A DNA stretch of 64,000 nucleotides from Nocardioides sp. URHA0032 (GCF_000620645.1 NZ_JIAV01000021.1:186001-250000); one strand, 5' to 3'; positions 46,190 to 55,624 are shown, numbered from the stretch's first letter. Notes: a model not told the origin generated them from the sequence alone. Program-made: numbers and translations.

Positions 46190-46481
46190 GGCGCGACACC
46201 GTCCCGATGGCCCACGTCTGGTCGGTGGTGCCGTTGACGTACTTGAGCTGGATCGGCGTCTTGTCGTCGACCGTGTCCGCGACTGCCTTGTCGACGGCGA
46301 ACACGGCGTCAGTGCCGGCGATTGTTGCCGCCCATGTGGTCGATGCGGTGACCAGTGACAGGGTCGTCCCGGTGGGCCAGGCGCTGTCGAGTCGCAGGGT
46401 GCAGGAGAAGTCGGCCCCCGTGGTGAGGATGACCCTCAGCGTCTCCGGCGCCAGCCCAAGGTTGATGCCTTCGTTCGCCAT
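46182..46481 (-). CDS. Small phage tail-associated protein (LtfC-like beta domain)
   Basis: 99 residues, overlapping the fibre gene by eight bases, AGGAGG upstream. Pattern LAPETLRVILTTGADFSCTL and WPTGTTLSLVTASTTWAATI is reminiscent of the small beta-sandwich LtfC/gp6 domains of actinobacteriophages. Assignment tentative. Confidence 0.5.
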   Translation of the reverse strand: MANEGINLGLAPETLRVILTTGADFSCTLRLDSAWPTGTTLSLVTASTTWAATIAGTDAVFAVDKAVADTVDDKTPIQLKYVNGTTDQTWAIGTVSRRG

Positions 46482-46490
46482 GTGGTCCTC

Positions 46491-46736
46491 CTAGGTTGCG
46501 TCGCGCACGACGCGGCAGATGTGCCGTTCAGCGAGCGGCTTGAGGATGTGGCCGTCGAACCAGTACGCGCCGAGAATCAGCAGCGCCCGGAAGACGTACT
46601 TGCCGCCGGGGATCAGTTCGACTAGCCAGCGGATGACGCTGCACAGCGTCGAGTTGTCCTTGCGGCGGTCGCAGAGAAGGTCGTAGGTGAGCAGGCCCCC
46701 GAGTGCGCTACCCCAGATGGTGGCCGCGCGGCGCAT
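46491..46736 (-). CDS. Small phage membrane protein, unknown
   Basis: 81 residues with one or two hydrophobic stretches (GSALGGLLTYDLLCD and YVFRALLILGAYWFDG) and four Cys. It lies just after the holin-like gene; a lysis role is possible. Confidence 0.5.
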   Translation of the reverse strand: MRRAATIWGSALGGLLTYDLLCDRRKDNSTLCSVIRWLVELIPGGKYVFRALLILGAYWFDGHILKPLAERHICRVVRDAT

Positions 46737-46739
46737 GGC

Positions 46740-46904
46740 TCAGGCGGCAGGCTTGTTCGGCACCGCGTAGACGATGCCGAGGCCGACGAGACCGGCGAGC
46801 ATGATGCCGAGCACCTCGGAGGGCGCGAGGCCGTCATCGACGACCGGGATGGCGAACGAGACTGCGGCGATGATGCCGCTGAGGATGGACTTGGCGTACT
46901 GCAT
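46740..46904 (-). CDS. Holin-like small membrane protein
   Basis: 54 residues from ATG 46904, AAGGAG nine bases upstream. Two hydrophobic segments, SILSGIIAAVSFAIPVV and VLGIMLAGLVGLGIVYAV, joined by an acidic turn DDGLAPSE. Short two-helix proteins of this kind near the lysis gene are typical actinobacteriophage holins. Confidence 0.6.
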   Translation of the reverse strand: MQYAKSILSGIIAAVSFAIPVVDDGLAPSEVLGIMLAGLVGLGIVYAVPNKPAA

Positions 46905-46964
46905 GGCGGTGCTCCTTGTCTAGCGGTGCTTGCGTGGCGCGTCTAGCGATGCTTGAATGAGTCC

Positions 46965-47312
46965 ATGACAACGATGCCGATCAGGAAGTACGCCGAGCGC
47001 CATGGACTCTCGGCCGACTCCATTGCCGAGTCGCTGAGTGATGAGCGCGGCGCCGACATCGGCCCCGACGACGAGGCTGTGATCGCCGATCTCGACGACT
47101 TCCGCGAGTCGGTGTACGCGAGCGCCATCGCGGAGTTGCAGGACGCCGCCGAGGGTGTGGACGATGCGCGCGATGACCTCGACGCCGCCGAGCGAAACCT
47201 GCGACGGTCGGTGCAAGAGGCGCTGGAGGACGGCCTGCCCGCCACGCGCGTCGCACAGGTGCTCGGCGTCAGTCGGGCGCGGGTCTACCAGATCAGGGAC
47301 GGGAAGCGGTGA
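46965..47312 (+). CDS. Helix-turn-helix protein on the opposite strand of the lysis region
   Basis: 115 residues from ATG 46965. The N-terminal and middle parts are acidic, with a long coiled coil (about 45-85). The C-terminus is a helix-turn-helix, LPATRVAQVLGVSRARVYQI. Divergent from the holin-like gene, and its 3' end overlaps the end of the opposite-strand nuclease-like gene by 20 bases. Probably a small regulator or moron; target unknown. Confidence 0.65.
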   Translation: MTTMPIRKYAERHGLSADSIAESLSDERGADIGPDDEAVIADLDDFRESVYASAIAELQDAAEGVDDARDDLDAAERNLRRSVQEALEDGLPATRVAQVLGVSRARVYQIRDGKR

Positions 47313-48048
47313 TCGACCAGCGGATGAGGACGGGCTTGTGGTCGAAGCCCTTGACCGGACGCATAACGCCGGTCGTCGCGACACCGAGTCCGCGGTAGAA
47401 GAACCACGAGACGAGGCGCTTGCCGAGGTCGCCACCATCGGGGATCGGGGTCGCGCAGTGCAGGCCGAGAGCAGCAGAGACGACGCCGCGCCAGTGGGCA
47501 CGGTGCACGTCCACGTTGAAGTCGCCGCAGATGATCTCGGCCGCGTTCTTGTGGTCCGCTCGGAATCGACGCGATCGCCGGCCCATGCCGGCCAGCGACG
47601 TGACCCAGGCGCGTCCCTGTTCGAGCACCCGCGTGGTCGTCTTGCGGAACCCGTCGCCAGCCTGAATGTGCGCCGGAGTGTGCGGGACGCGGACCATAGC
47701 GATGCGGCCGGTGACGATGTGTCGCAGCGGCATGGAGGTCAGCGGAGTCCGGGCGTCGTGGTTGCCGCCCCGGAAGAACCGTGTGCCGATTCGGGTGGCG
47801 TACCCAGCGCCGCGCCATGCGGGCTCGAACGTGTCGGTTGCCCACGCGACGACGCACTCACCGGAGCCGCGGAAGTAGTCCCAGCCGTCAGCCTTGAGCG
47901 CGCCGTCGAACTTGCCGGAGCCGTACTCGGTGGCGGTGATGAGCTTGACGCCGCGGGTTGAGCGGAAGTCGTCCCATGCTGCACGCGCCTCTGCGGGGGT
48001 CGCGTCGAAGCGGCCCGAGGCGTGGATGTGGACGAACTGGTGGCTCAC
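47293..48048 (-). CDS. Endonuclease/exonuclease/phosphatase-like protein in the lysis module
   Basis: 251 residues from a GTG at 48048 forming GTGA with the upstream stop; ATG 48078 is the alternative. The EEP/DNase I-like pattern has HIHASG near the start, GGNHDARTPLTSMPLRHI, the catalytic ICGDFNVD near 185, and a final DHKPVLIRW with the catalytic Asp-His. The usual early Asn-Glu pair is less clear. Position among lysis genes is odd for a nuclease; it could degrade host DNA or act on another phosphodiester. Confidence 0.6.
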   Translation of the reverse strand: MSHQFVHIHASGRFDATPAEARAAWDDFRSTRGVKLITATEYGSGKFDGALKADGWDYFRGSGECVVAWATDTFEPAWRGAGYATRIGTRFFRGGNHDARTPLTSMPLRHIVTGRIAMVRVPHTPAHIQAGDGFRKTTTRVLEQGRAWVTSLAGMGRRSRRFRADHKNAAEIICGDFNVDVHRAHWRGVVSAALGLHCATPIPDGGDLGKRLVSWFFYRGLGVATTGVMRPVKGFDHKPVLIRWSITASRP

Positions 48049-48620
48049 GTCGACCGCTTGCCGATCCGCGTAGCCCATGCCCGCAACCGAGCCGACCAGC
48101 CGGGATGGCCAGCGTCGGCCGCATCCCGAGCCTGCCTCTTGACGACCGCGGCCTTCTGGTCCGGGGTCAGCGGCTCGGGCTTCGGCGGCTTCGGTGCGAA
48201 CGGCTCGGGGATCAGCCAGCCGTCGCAGGTGTCGGACCAGCCGAGGTACGTGAGTCCCCATGCGCGCTCGGGCCAGTCGAGCGGCACGGTGGCGACCCTG
48301 CCGGAGCCGTTCGCGTCGGTGGACCGGATCATGCCGCCGCCGAGTGACACGGCGCGGTGTCCGTTGTCAGCCGATCCGCCACCGTAGGACACGGGGACGC
48401 CAGCGGGAGGCTTGCGGTCGCCGGGGTGACGGTACTTCGCGGGCTCGGACTTCCAGCCGTCCTCAGCATCGCTCGCGCCATCTCCGTCGAAGTCACCAGC
48501 GGACGGGGCGCCGAAGATGGTCCGCGTCCAGAGCTGGCAGGTGTTCGGCGCGTTCGTCTTGCTGGCGAGTGCGCGGGCGACTGCCTGGGCGCGGTCGTAG
48601 GGCGTGGTGGGGATGGACAT
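48045..48620 (-). CDS. Putative endolysin/peptidoglycan amidase-like protein
   Basis: 191 residues. NTCQLWTRTIFGAP provides a candidate catalytic Cys near 28 and NGHRAVSLGGG a candidate His near 88, the order found in CHAP/NlpC-like amidases. A calcium-loop-like GDFDGDGASDAEDGW lies between them. The tail (about 145-191) is Pro/Lys/Arg-rich. It sits immediately before the nuclease-like and holin-like genes. Family match is by pattern only. Confidence 0.5.
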   Translation of the reverse strand: MSIPTTPYDRAQAVARALASKTNAPNTCQLWTRTIFGAPSAGDFDGDGASDAEDGWKSEPAKYRHPGDRKPPAGVPVSYGGGSADNGHRAVSLGGGMIRSTDANGSGRVATVPLDWPERAWGLTYLGWSDTCDGWLIPEPFAPKPPKPEPLTPDQKAAVVKRQARDAADAGHPGWSARLRAWATRIGKRST

Positions 48621-48685
48621 GCGCGGACCTCGTTTCGTGGCGGGGATCGCTAGCGTTACGTGGCGATGTGCGCTAGGATTCAGAC

Positions 48686-48835
48686 ATGACGACTACGGAG
48701 CACAAGACCGAGTTGGACCAGATGCCCCCGGGCCGGTTGACCGCCCAGACCATCGGCATCGAGCCTGGCCCCAACTTCGAGCTGCCTGTCATGGCGCTCG
48801 ACTCACTGCCCGCCGAGGAGGCGCAAGATGTCTGA
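48686..48835 (+). CDS. Small protein, first gene of a plus-strand cassette
   Basis: 49 residues. TAGGAT at 48674-48679 lies six bases before the ATG, so the cassette is probably a leaderless transcript divergent from the endolysin-like gene. Sequence is hydrophilic (TELDQMPPGRLTAQTIGIEP). Overlaps the next start by eight bases. Confidence 0.55.
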   Translation: MTTTEHKTELDQMPPGRLTAQTIGIEPGPNFELPVMALDSLPAEEAQDV

Positions 48836-49085
48836 CCCCAACTCCGAGTTCTTCAACGAGGACGAGAAGCACGCGCTCCGCATGGGAGCGCTCGCATGGT
48901 CCGGAGGGCGAGGTGTCGAGCACGAGTTGTACGACGTGGCCGAGCGCATCGTGAAGGCCAAACTCGCTGCTCGCCCCGTTCGGCGCGTCTGCGCAACGTG
49001 CGGGACCGAGTGGGTGGCCGATGTTCAGTCCTGCCCCACCTGCCCGGAGGTGAGCACTCCGCCCGGAGCGACTAATGGCGAGTGA
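48828..49085 (+). CDS. Small zinc-ribbon protein
   Basis: 85 residues. A helical N-terminus (EDEKHALRMGALAWSGGRG) is followed by a zinc ribbon VCATCGTEWVADVQSCPTC (two CxxC pairs). Second gene of the cassette. Possibly binds nucleic acid or protein. Confidence 0.6.
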   Translation: MSDPNSEFFNEDEKHALRMGALAWSGGRGVEHELYDVAERIVKAKLAARPVRRVCATCGTEWVADVQSCPTCPEVSTPPGATNGE

Positions 49086-49308
49086 CGCTACGATTCGCCG
49101 CGTGGCCCGACCGCGCGGAGAAGTGACCGTTGAGCAGGCTCGGCGCTTGGAGCGAGCAAACGAGAAGCGATGGGCCGCCGACGTTGCCTACCGTGCCGTG
49201 GTGGTCGAGGTGCTCGCTGAGGGCGCATCGTTCGCCGAGGTGAGCAAGGCGACCGGCCTCAGTACGAACACGTTGCAGCGATGGAAGCGGGAAGCCAATG
49301 AGCGCTGA
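49075..49308 (+). CDS. Small helix-turn-helix protein
   Basis: 77 residues. A basic start, a long helix, then a C-terminal helix-turn-helix, GASFAEVSKATGLSTNTLQR. Third gene of the cassette, overlapping both neighbours by 11 bases. Likely DNA-binding. Confidence 0.6.
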   Translation: MASDATIRRVARPRGEVTVEQARRLERANEKRWAADVAYRAVVVEVLAEGASFAEVSKATGLSTNTLQRWKREANER

Positions 49309-49615
49309 GCACACGGCCGAGGGTGACTACATCCGCCACGCCTGCGGTTGTATCAACTGCGACGCCCGCTGCGAGTGCGAGGGGGCCTGCGCTGCTGCGC
49401 GTCCGACCAAGGTTCACATCCACAACGACGAGTTCGAGGCTCTTATTAAGGCCGTGCTGCTCGACTGCGGCGAGCCTCTGTTCGCCATCGACGAGACGGT
49501 CTCCGCCGTCGGGCGGATCATCGCCGCTCGAGAGCTAGCGGCGCTCAACAAGGGGTGGGGACTCGGGTTCAAGCACGCGCGGGAGGCTCTGCGCACTCCG
49601 CCCGGACTACCGTGA
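49298..49615 (+). CDS. Cysteine-rich small protein
   Basis: 105 residues. The N-terminus has eight Cys in about 20 residues (HACGCINCDARCECEGACAA), then a mainly helical domain (about 38-98). The metal-binding knuckle is unlike the neighbouring zinc ribbon. Last gene of the plus-strand cassette. No family recognised. Confidence 0.55.
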   Translation: MSAEHTAEGDYIRHACGCINCDARCECEGACAAARPTKVHIHNDEFEALIKAVLLDCGEPLFAIDETVSAVGRIIAARELAALNKGWGLGFKHAREALRTPPGLP

Positions 49616-49634
49616 CGAGTGGCGGGTGGCGGAT

Positions 49635-49997
49635 CTAGGTGGCGTCGAGCGAGGTGAGCGCGGCCTGCACCTCAAGCGGCGCGGCAGGCGGATGACCACC
49701 CAGCCGGATCACCTCGTCGCGCAGTTGCAGCGCCCACCCGATCAGCGACGACATGAGCGACGCCTGAGCCTTGTTCTTCTCCTGCGCCTGCGTCAGATCG
49801 CGCTCAAGATCCTTGACCCGGTCCTCAAGCCTTTCGATGCGGCGACCCTGCTCGTCCGACCACGCCTCCCAACGTTCGGACAGCAGCGCGTCCACCTCGG
49901 CCTTGTCCCGCTGCGACCCGAGAGCCTTCGTCAACAGCAGGGTCAAGATCGCCGATGCTGGGCCAGCGATCAACGCGACCGCCACAGACTCGTTCAT
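49635..49997 (-). CDS. Small membrane-anchored coiled-coil phage protein
   Basis: 120 residues from ATG 49997, overlapping a tiny ORF by ATGA. A short hydrophobic N-terminus (VAVALIAGPASAILTLLLTK) is followed by a heptad-rich coiled coil (RIERLEDRVKDLERDLTQAQ). The layout resembles the holin-accessory proteins or spanin-like components found near tail genes. Confidence 0.5.
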   Translation of the reverse strand: MNESVAVALIAGPASAILTLLLTKALGSQRDKAEVDALLSERWEAWSDEQGRRIERLEDRVKDLERDLTQAQEKNKAQASLMSSLIGWALQLRDEVIRLGGHPPAAPLEVQAALTSLDAT

Positions 49998-50059
49998 GCG
50001 CCGTCTCCAAGCGTGTAGTCGTAGTACGAGCGGCGCATCACCGCGACGGTGGCCGTCAC
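49994..50059 (-). CDS. Tiny 21-residue ORF coupled at both ends
   Basis: GTG at 50059 overlaps the upstream tail-gene stop (GTGA), and its own TGA overlaps the downstream ATG (ATGA). The peptide includes MRRSYYDYTLGDGA. Perfect coupling on both sides suggests it is translated, if only to relay ribosomes. Confidence 0.4.
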   Translation of the reverse strand: MTATVAVMRRSYYDYTLGDGA

Positions 50060-51183
50060 TGGAGGACCGCCGGAGGAACCTTGAAGGTCTGCAACTTCGT
50101 CGTCGGGACCACCTGCACCGCCCTCGCCACCTGCGCCGTGAGCTGGGCACTGTCGGCGAGATTGCGGACCGCGAGATTCAGCGGCGCGATCGTCACCTCA
50201 GCCGGGTTCTCGGTGTCGTACTCGACCTCGCCGAGCACCACATCCAGGCCGAGCTCGTTGCGGAGGCCGCCGAGACTGTTCGGCACGTTGAACAGACGCA
50301 CCATCTGGCCCGCCTTCACGTCGGTGAGTTTGGCCGGCAGTCCGCCCGGCGTGAGCAGTCGGCCCGAGTTCGTCGTGACCCGCGAGAGCCACTGCGGCAC
50401 CGTCAGCAACGCGAGCTGCTGTTGTGCGTAGGCCAGTGCCGTGGTGCCCGAGATGAGGCCGAGGCTCGTCAGGTCCATCGGGTACTCGATCACGCCATAG
50501 AGCGCCTGCCCGATCAGGTCGTCGGCGTCCTGGGTGGACCAGCCGTTCGGTGAGCCGTCCACGCCACTGACGCTGGAGACGTAGCGGGCACGGACGCGGG
50601 TGAACAACCCCTCGTCAGCCACGCCAATGTCGAGATCAGAGGCGTCGAGATGCCACGAGGGAGTGGTCGGGTCAGTGGTCACGAACGCGACACCGTAGGC
50701 ATCCACGCCCCACCGCTTGCCGACCGTCACCGCCCAATTGTTCAGCAGCGCGTCGAGCCGCTGCGTCGAAGGGGCGCCGTCGGTGCCGAGCGAGGCGTTG
50801 TCGAACGCTGTCGGGTTCGTCCAGGGCAGACCGTTCGCGATGGCCTGCGTGACGGCGGTGCGCGGGTTCGTCGTCGGGTTGCCGCTCGAGTCGACCGCGT
50901 CGAAGTCCCCGGCGCGACGGGCCAGTGACCGCGCGGACAGGCTGCGCGGGTAGTCGCGACCCATCTCCGAGAGCACGCCGCCGAACACCTTGACGCCGTC
51001 GTTCCACACCTCGAACGACTTACCGAGCCCGATCAGAGACGAGTCGTTCGCCGGGTCGATCGCAAGCGTGCAGGACGCCAGATCGGCGCCGCACGGACCG
51101 ACACCCCAGGTGGAGGACCACTTGATCCCCCCGACGTGGCCCAGCGAGTGCAGCCACACGCCGTTGACCATCACCTCGGCCAT
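50056..51183 (-). CDS. Phage minor tail protein (tail-tip/baseplate hub type)
   Basis: 375 residues from ATG 51183, overlapping the upstream stop by one base. Beta-rich, with a Trp-rich start (VNGVWLHSLGHVGGIKWSST) and repeated turns; position after the distal tail protein matches tail-tip proteins that carry fibres. Near the C-terminus, VVLGEVEYDTENPAEVTIAP fits a tail hub beta domain. Confidence 0.65.
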   Translation of the reverse strand: MAEVMVNGVWLHSLGHVGGIKWSSTWGVGPCGADLASCTLAIDPANDSSLIGLGKSFEVWNDGVKVFGGVLSEMGRDYPRSLSARSLARRAGDFDAVDSSGNPTTNPRTAVTQAIANGLPWTNPTAFDNASLGTDGAPSTQRLDALLNNWAVTVGKRWGVDAYGVAFVTTDPTTPSWHLDASDLDIGVADEGLFTRVRARYVSSVSGVDGSPNGWSTQDADDLIGQALYGVIEYPMDLTSLGLISGTTALAYAQQQLALLTVPQWLSRVTTNSGRLLTPGGLPAKLTDVKAGQMVRLFNVPNSLGGLRNELGLDVVLGEVEYDTENPAEVTIAPLNLAVRNLADSAQLTAQVARAVQVVPTTKLQTFKVPPAVLQ

Positions 51184-53027
51184 TAGAGCGCTGCCGACCC
51201 GAACCATGCGGGGTAGTACTCGAGGGCCATCGTCGGTCCTTGTGCGTTCGTGGACACGAGGAACGCTGTCAGTTCGCCCGGCTTGAACGCATGCACGCCG
51301 GGCTTCTTCGCGTCCGGCCAAGCGGACTGCGCGTTCGCCCGATCCGACGTCGGCCCGCGCCACCAACCACCCTGCGGCTGATCGGTCGAAGGCGAGTCGA
51401 TCCACAGGTTCGACGACGAGCCGCCCGCTGACGGGGCAGCAGTACCGCAGTCGATGATCGAGAAGTCCGCCACCGGACGACCGCCGACCTGCCAGGCCGG
51501 GATGAAGTAGACGTTGGAGAGCTTCGCGCCCTTGAACAGCAGCCGAACCTTCGCGGTCACGTCAGCAGACTGCATCGGCAACGGCGGCAGGTAGCAGGTC
51601 CCGAGCGTGACGAACTGGTAGCCCGTCGCCAGGTTCGGCAGCGACACCTCGGCTGTCGACGTCGGACCCACGTTGTTCGACCCGACCCGCAACTGTGCCT
51701 GCACGCCCGCGACGGTCGGCGACGACTCCACCTTGACCAGCGCGACCATCGTGTACGGGCCGGCAGTCAACAGGGTCACCGGCACGTCGAAGATCGGCTT
51801 GCCCGTGCCTGAGTCATAGGTGGTCGTGCTCGGGGTCAGGTACGAACCATCCGGCGATGTTGAGTCCGTCGTGGTCGTGCCCTGCGTGATCCACCGACGT
51901 CCGTCCGGCGTGAATCCAGCAGGCAGTTCGGCGGTCGGTGCCGTGATCGCCAGGACGCGACCGAGAGCAACCGAATCCGTCGGCGCCGCAATGTGCAGCG
52001 ACCCCACCGTGCGCGCCGAACCCTGCACGTCGAGCTGCTTGACGATCTGGTGATCCGTCGTCGCTGACGTCGCGCGCTCAACGTCGTCGTAGTAGACATA
52101 CGGAGCGACGGTGCCCGTCTGAGAGTTACGGGTCTGGGTGACCCAGAACCGAAGGCCAGTGACCGTGAGTCCAGCCGCGACAGGCCACACGTACCGGGCG
52201 AAACCATTGACGTCCCGGCCCACCGACACGAAGTTGGTTACCTGCGACTCGCCGGCCGCAGTCGTCATCCACAACTGATACAGGCCATCCGTGGGCCTGC
52301 CAGAGAACGTCGTCTGGATGCCGATGGACAGGTAGCCGCCCGTGCTAGTGCTGACGGTCAGGCCAGCGACCTTGTCGCTGCTGAGGAATGTGTACGAGTT
52401 GTCGCCACTGTTGTAGGTGCTGCTCTCGGCATGCGCACGGACCGAACCCGTGCCCTCGGTCTTGATCGTCGTATCGACCGAAATATCAGTGCCGACCGGG
52501 CCGCCCGCACCCGGACCCGTCGCCCACTTCGACCAACCCGTAGCTGAGTCGCACCCGTACACGACGACCCCAGTCGACGGGGGGGTGCCGGCGTTGTCGA
52601 CAACCTTGTCGACCGAACGACCATAGGGGAGCGCCCGGATCGTCAACACCCAACGCCGATAGCCCGCCCGCTCAGTGTCATCGTCATACACGCGAGCCGG
52701 TGAAGCCGCGAACGTCTCAAACACCGTCGCCGGGCCATACCCGTCACCAGGATCAACCGACAGTGTGTTCCGCTGCTTGTCACACTCCGCAATCAGCGAC
52801 GCCTCAGCATCAGCCAACGCCCCAAGATCAGACGCCTCGACAAGCAGCGGGATCGTCAACGTCCGATTCGACCGACGCGACAAAGACTCGATCTCACCAT
52901 CAGCCAGCAGCGACGCCAGCACGTCCGTCACCGACTCCGCGTTGCCAAGATCGGAACCGAACTCGATCCCGAACGGATAGTCAGTCAGGTCAAGATCACC
53001 CAACACGAAGCGCGGATTGAGATCCAT
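51183..53027 (-). CDS. Phage distal tail-like minor tail protein
   Basis: 614 residues; start overlaps the tape-measure stop by one base. The N-terminal domain (DLTDYPFGIEFGSDLGNAES, then RWVLTIRALPYGRSVD near 145-160) is the Dit-like ring domain. The middle (about 165-330) and the C-terminal (about 340-560) regions are carbohydrate-binding-module-like beta domains. Probably forms the tail tip and binds the cell surface. Confidence 0.72.
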   Translation of the reverse strand: MDLNPRFVLGDLDLTDYPFGIEFGSDLGNAESVTDVLASLLADGEIESLSRRSNRTLTIPLLVEASDLGALADAEASLIAECDKQRNTLSVDPGDGYGPATVFETFAASPARVYDDDTERAGYRRWVLTIRALPYGRSVDKVVDNAGTPPSTGVVVYGCDSATGWSKWATGPGAGGPVGTDISVDTTIKTEGTGSVRAHAESSTYNSGDNSYTFLSSDKVAGLTVSTSTGGYLSIGIQTTFSGRPTDGLYQLWMTTAAGESQVTNFVSVGRDVNGFARYVWPVAAGLTVTGLRFWVTQTRNSQTGTVAPYVYYDDVERATSATTDHQIVKQLDVQGSARTVGSLHIAAPTDSVALGRVLAITAPTAELPAGFTPDGRRWITQGTTTTDSTSPDGSYLTPSTTTYDSGTGKPIFDVPVTLLTAGPYTMVALVKVESSPTVAGVQAQLRVGSNNVGPTSTAEVSLPNLATGYQFVTLGTCYLPPLPMQSADVTAKVRLLFKGAKLSNVYFIPAWQVGGRPVADFSIIDCGTAAPSAGGSSSNLWIDSPSTDQPQGGWWRGPTSDRANAQSAWPDAKKPGVHAFKPGELTAFLVSTNAQGPTMALEYYPAWFGSAAL

Positions 53028-55624
53028 CAGCTCGCCTTCTTCTGACCGTGGGATACCGAGGCGTTGATGGCCCGCGCAAGCCTCTTGTCGAGATCGTCGA
53101 GATGCTTCAGGTGCCGGTTCGCCTCAGTCAGTCGGTCCTCGAGGCGCTTGATCTGCGGGCCATACTGGTTGCGCGCCACCTGGCCGCCGAGCTGGTTCGA
53201 CAGCGACTGGACATCGCCGAACAGCGATGCGTCAGCCAGAGCGTGAGACTGCGTGCCCGACGCCATCTCCAAGATCAGGTCACTGTTGCCCGAAGCGAAC
53301 AACTGCGACAGGAACTGCGACGGCAGCCCCCAATGCTTCAACTTCTTGAACGCCCGAAGCAGTTGCTTGAGGTGGGTCTTCGTGTTCATCAAGTTCTGGT
53401 CGAACACCTGCCCCACGGTCTGTGCGGCGAAAAACGTGGTGTCCGTCAGCGACTCCGCGATAGCCGAGACGCTGAACAAGTCGCCCGCGAACGTCGAAGC
53501 GATCGAGTCCTTGAGCGACGAGAAGTCCGAGAGGACGCCATCCAGCTTCGACTTGAGGTTGTCGCGGAACGACTGCACCCGGTCCAGCGTCTTGTCGAGC
53601 GCCGACTTCATCGCGTCGAGAACCTTCGGACCGCCGGCCTTGATGCCGTTCTCGATACCCTCCATCGTCCACTTGCCGATTTTGCCGGTTAGGTCGTCCA
53701 TCGTCTTTGCGAGCGGAGTGATCCGGCTGCGAACTCCGGCGATCAAACCGTCGATGATCGCCCGGCCATGCGGGACCAGCAGGACGCGGTCCTTCGCGAT
53801 CGGACCCTTGTGGGCGGCGATGATGCCGGCGATGGGTGAGACTGCGCCGATGATGTCGACCGTGCGGTCGGTGATGCCCTTGATGAGACCGCCGATGACG
53901 GCCCGTCCGGCTGGGTAGAGCGTGTTGGACAGGTCGCCGAGCGCGCCCTTGATCTTTTCGGGGACGGTGCCAACGAATGCGACCGCCTCGCTCATCCGCT
54001 GTTTGACCGCAGCGGTGAACCGCGCGGCGGCCTGTCCAGCGTTCCCGAATGCGCCACCGAGGCGCCCGAGGAAGCCGATGACCGAAGCAATGCCTGACGC
54101 GATGCGGGTCAGCGTCTGGATCTGCGTCCCGGCCATGTAGGCCGTGAGCTTGATGATCGGCGGCAGAGCCTTGCCCAACACCGAAGCGCCCAGCTTGTCG
54201 TTCGCGAGCTGCACCTTGAGCAGAACAGCCGCGACCTGCTGGAGCGTCGGCTGCCACTCCTTGAACTTCGCCGCAGCCTGCTGCAACGCGGGCAGAAGGT
54301 CGGCACGAAACGACGCCACGAGCTGACGCAGTGCGGGGAGCAGCTTCTGCACGACGGTGGCCCAGAACTGGATCATCGCCGGGTAGAACTGGGTCACGAG
54401 GAACTGACCAGCCGACTGCAAGATCGGCAGGACATTCACCCGAAGCGCCTGCCCGAACTGGATCAGAGCGGGGATGGCGTTGGTCTGAATCCACGCCGCG
54501 AGCTGGTTGACCGACGTCCGGAACTGCTCGAAGTGAACGTAGGCGTACACCGCCGCACCCGCGAGAGCCCCCACGAGCGCGATCGGTGAGGCCAGGGCGC
54601 CGACGAGGACGGCAATCGCTGACACCAGGCCGCCGCCAATGAGCGCGATGACCGACGTCAGGGCGGATCCACCGAGCGCTGCGAGCGCCGTCTTGAAAGC
54701 CTCGAGATGGTTGGCGATGAGATCCTGTAGCACGGTGACCACCGGCATCACGGCAGCCTTGAAGGCGGCGAACGCGGGCGGGACGTTGGCGATCATCCAA
54801 TTGATCAGGACCGTGCCCTTATCGAGCAGCTTGTCGAGCAGCGGCAACAGCGCGAGACCAACCGACTCCTGAAGGTTCGCGAACGCCGTCTTGAACTTGT
54901 CGCCCGACGTCGCCGCCGCAGCCGCCGCCCCACCGAACTCGCGACCGAGCTCGCCGAGGATGACCTTCTGCGCCTTAAGGGTGTTGCCCGACGCGACGAG
55001 TGCCGCGATCTGGTCCTTCTGCTGCTGGGTGAACGAGACGCCGACCCGCGACAGCGCAGTAATGCCCTTGATTGGGTCATTCAGCGCCTTGCCGACCTGG
55101 ATGCTTGAGGACTTCAGATCCTGGTCGAGCGCGACTGACATGTCCGTGACGATCTTCGTCGCCTGGTTGAAGACGTCGTTGCCCTTGCCCGCCTCGTTGC
55201 GGAGGTTCGTGAACGTCAGCAACAGGTTCTCGGCGCCCTGGACCGCCTCGTCGTCAATGCCCGTCAGCAGCGAGATCGAGTTCGCGAGGTTGCCGACCTG
55301 CTTGGCCGAGATCCCAGCGGCGCCGCCGGTCGACTTGATGACCTGCGCCGTCAACGCGGACACCTTCTGCGACTCACGCGCCTCGTCGATCGCACCGGAG
55401 AAGAACTGCTTGACCTTCTGGACCGCGAACAGGCCGACCGCAGCCGCACCGATCGCCTTCAGCGGCGACATCGACGAGTACGCGAACACCTTGCCGAAGC
55501 GCGTGCCGGCAGTCTTCGCAGACGAGTTGATCTGCGGGCCGATCTGGCGGTTCATGCTCGTCCCAAAGCCCTTGGCGGACTAGGACGGCATGAGAGAAAC
55601 GAACGCCGAGGCGACCTCACTCAT
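53027..55624 (-). pseudogene. Tail tape measure protein, interrupted by an in-frame amber codon at codon 15
   Basis: The natural start is ATG 55624, eight bases after a perfect GGAGGTGA. It reads 14 residues (SEVASAFVSLMPS) then TAG (55582-55580), then continues in the same frame as SAKGFGTSMNRQIGPQINSS through a complete 842-residue body with hydrophobic helices (near 250-320) and a coiled-coil end. The peptides on both sides of the TAG are characteristic of tape-measure N-termini, so the frame is original. Translation could restart at ATG 55555, read through by suppression, or fail, making the tail defective. Tape measure sets tail length. Confidence 0.8.
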
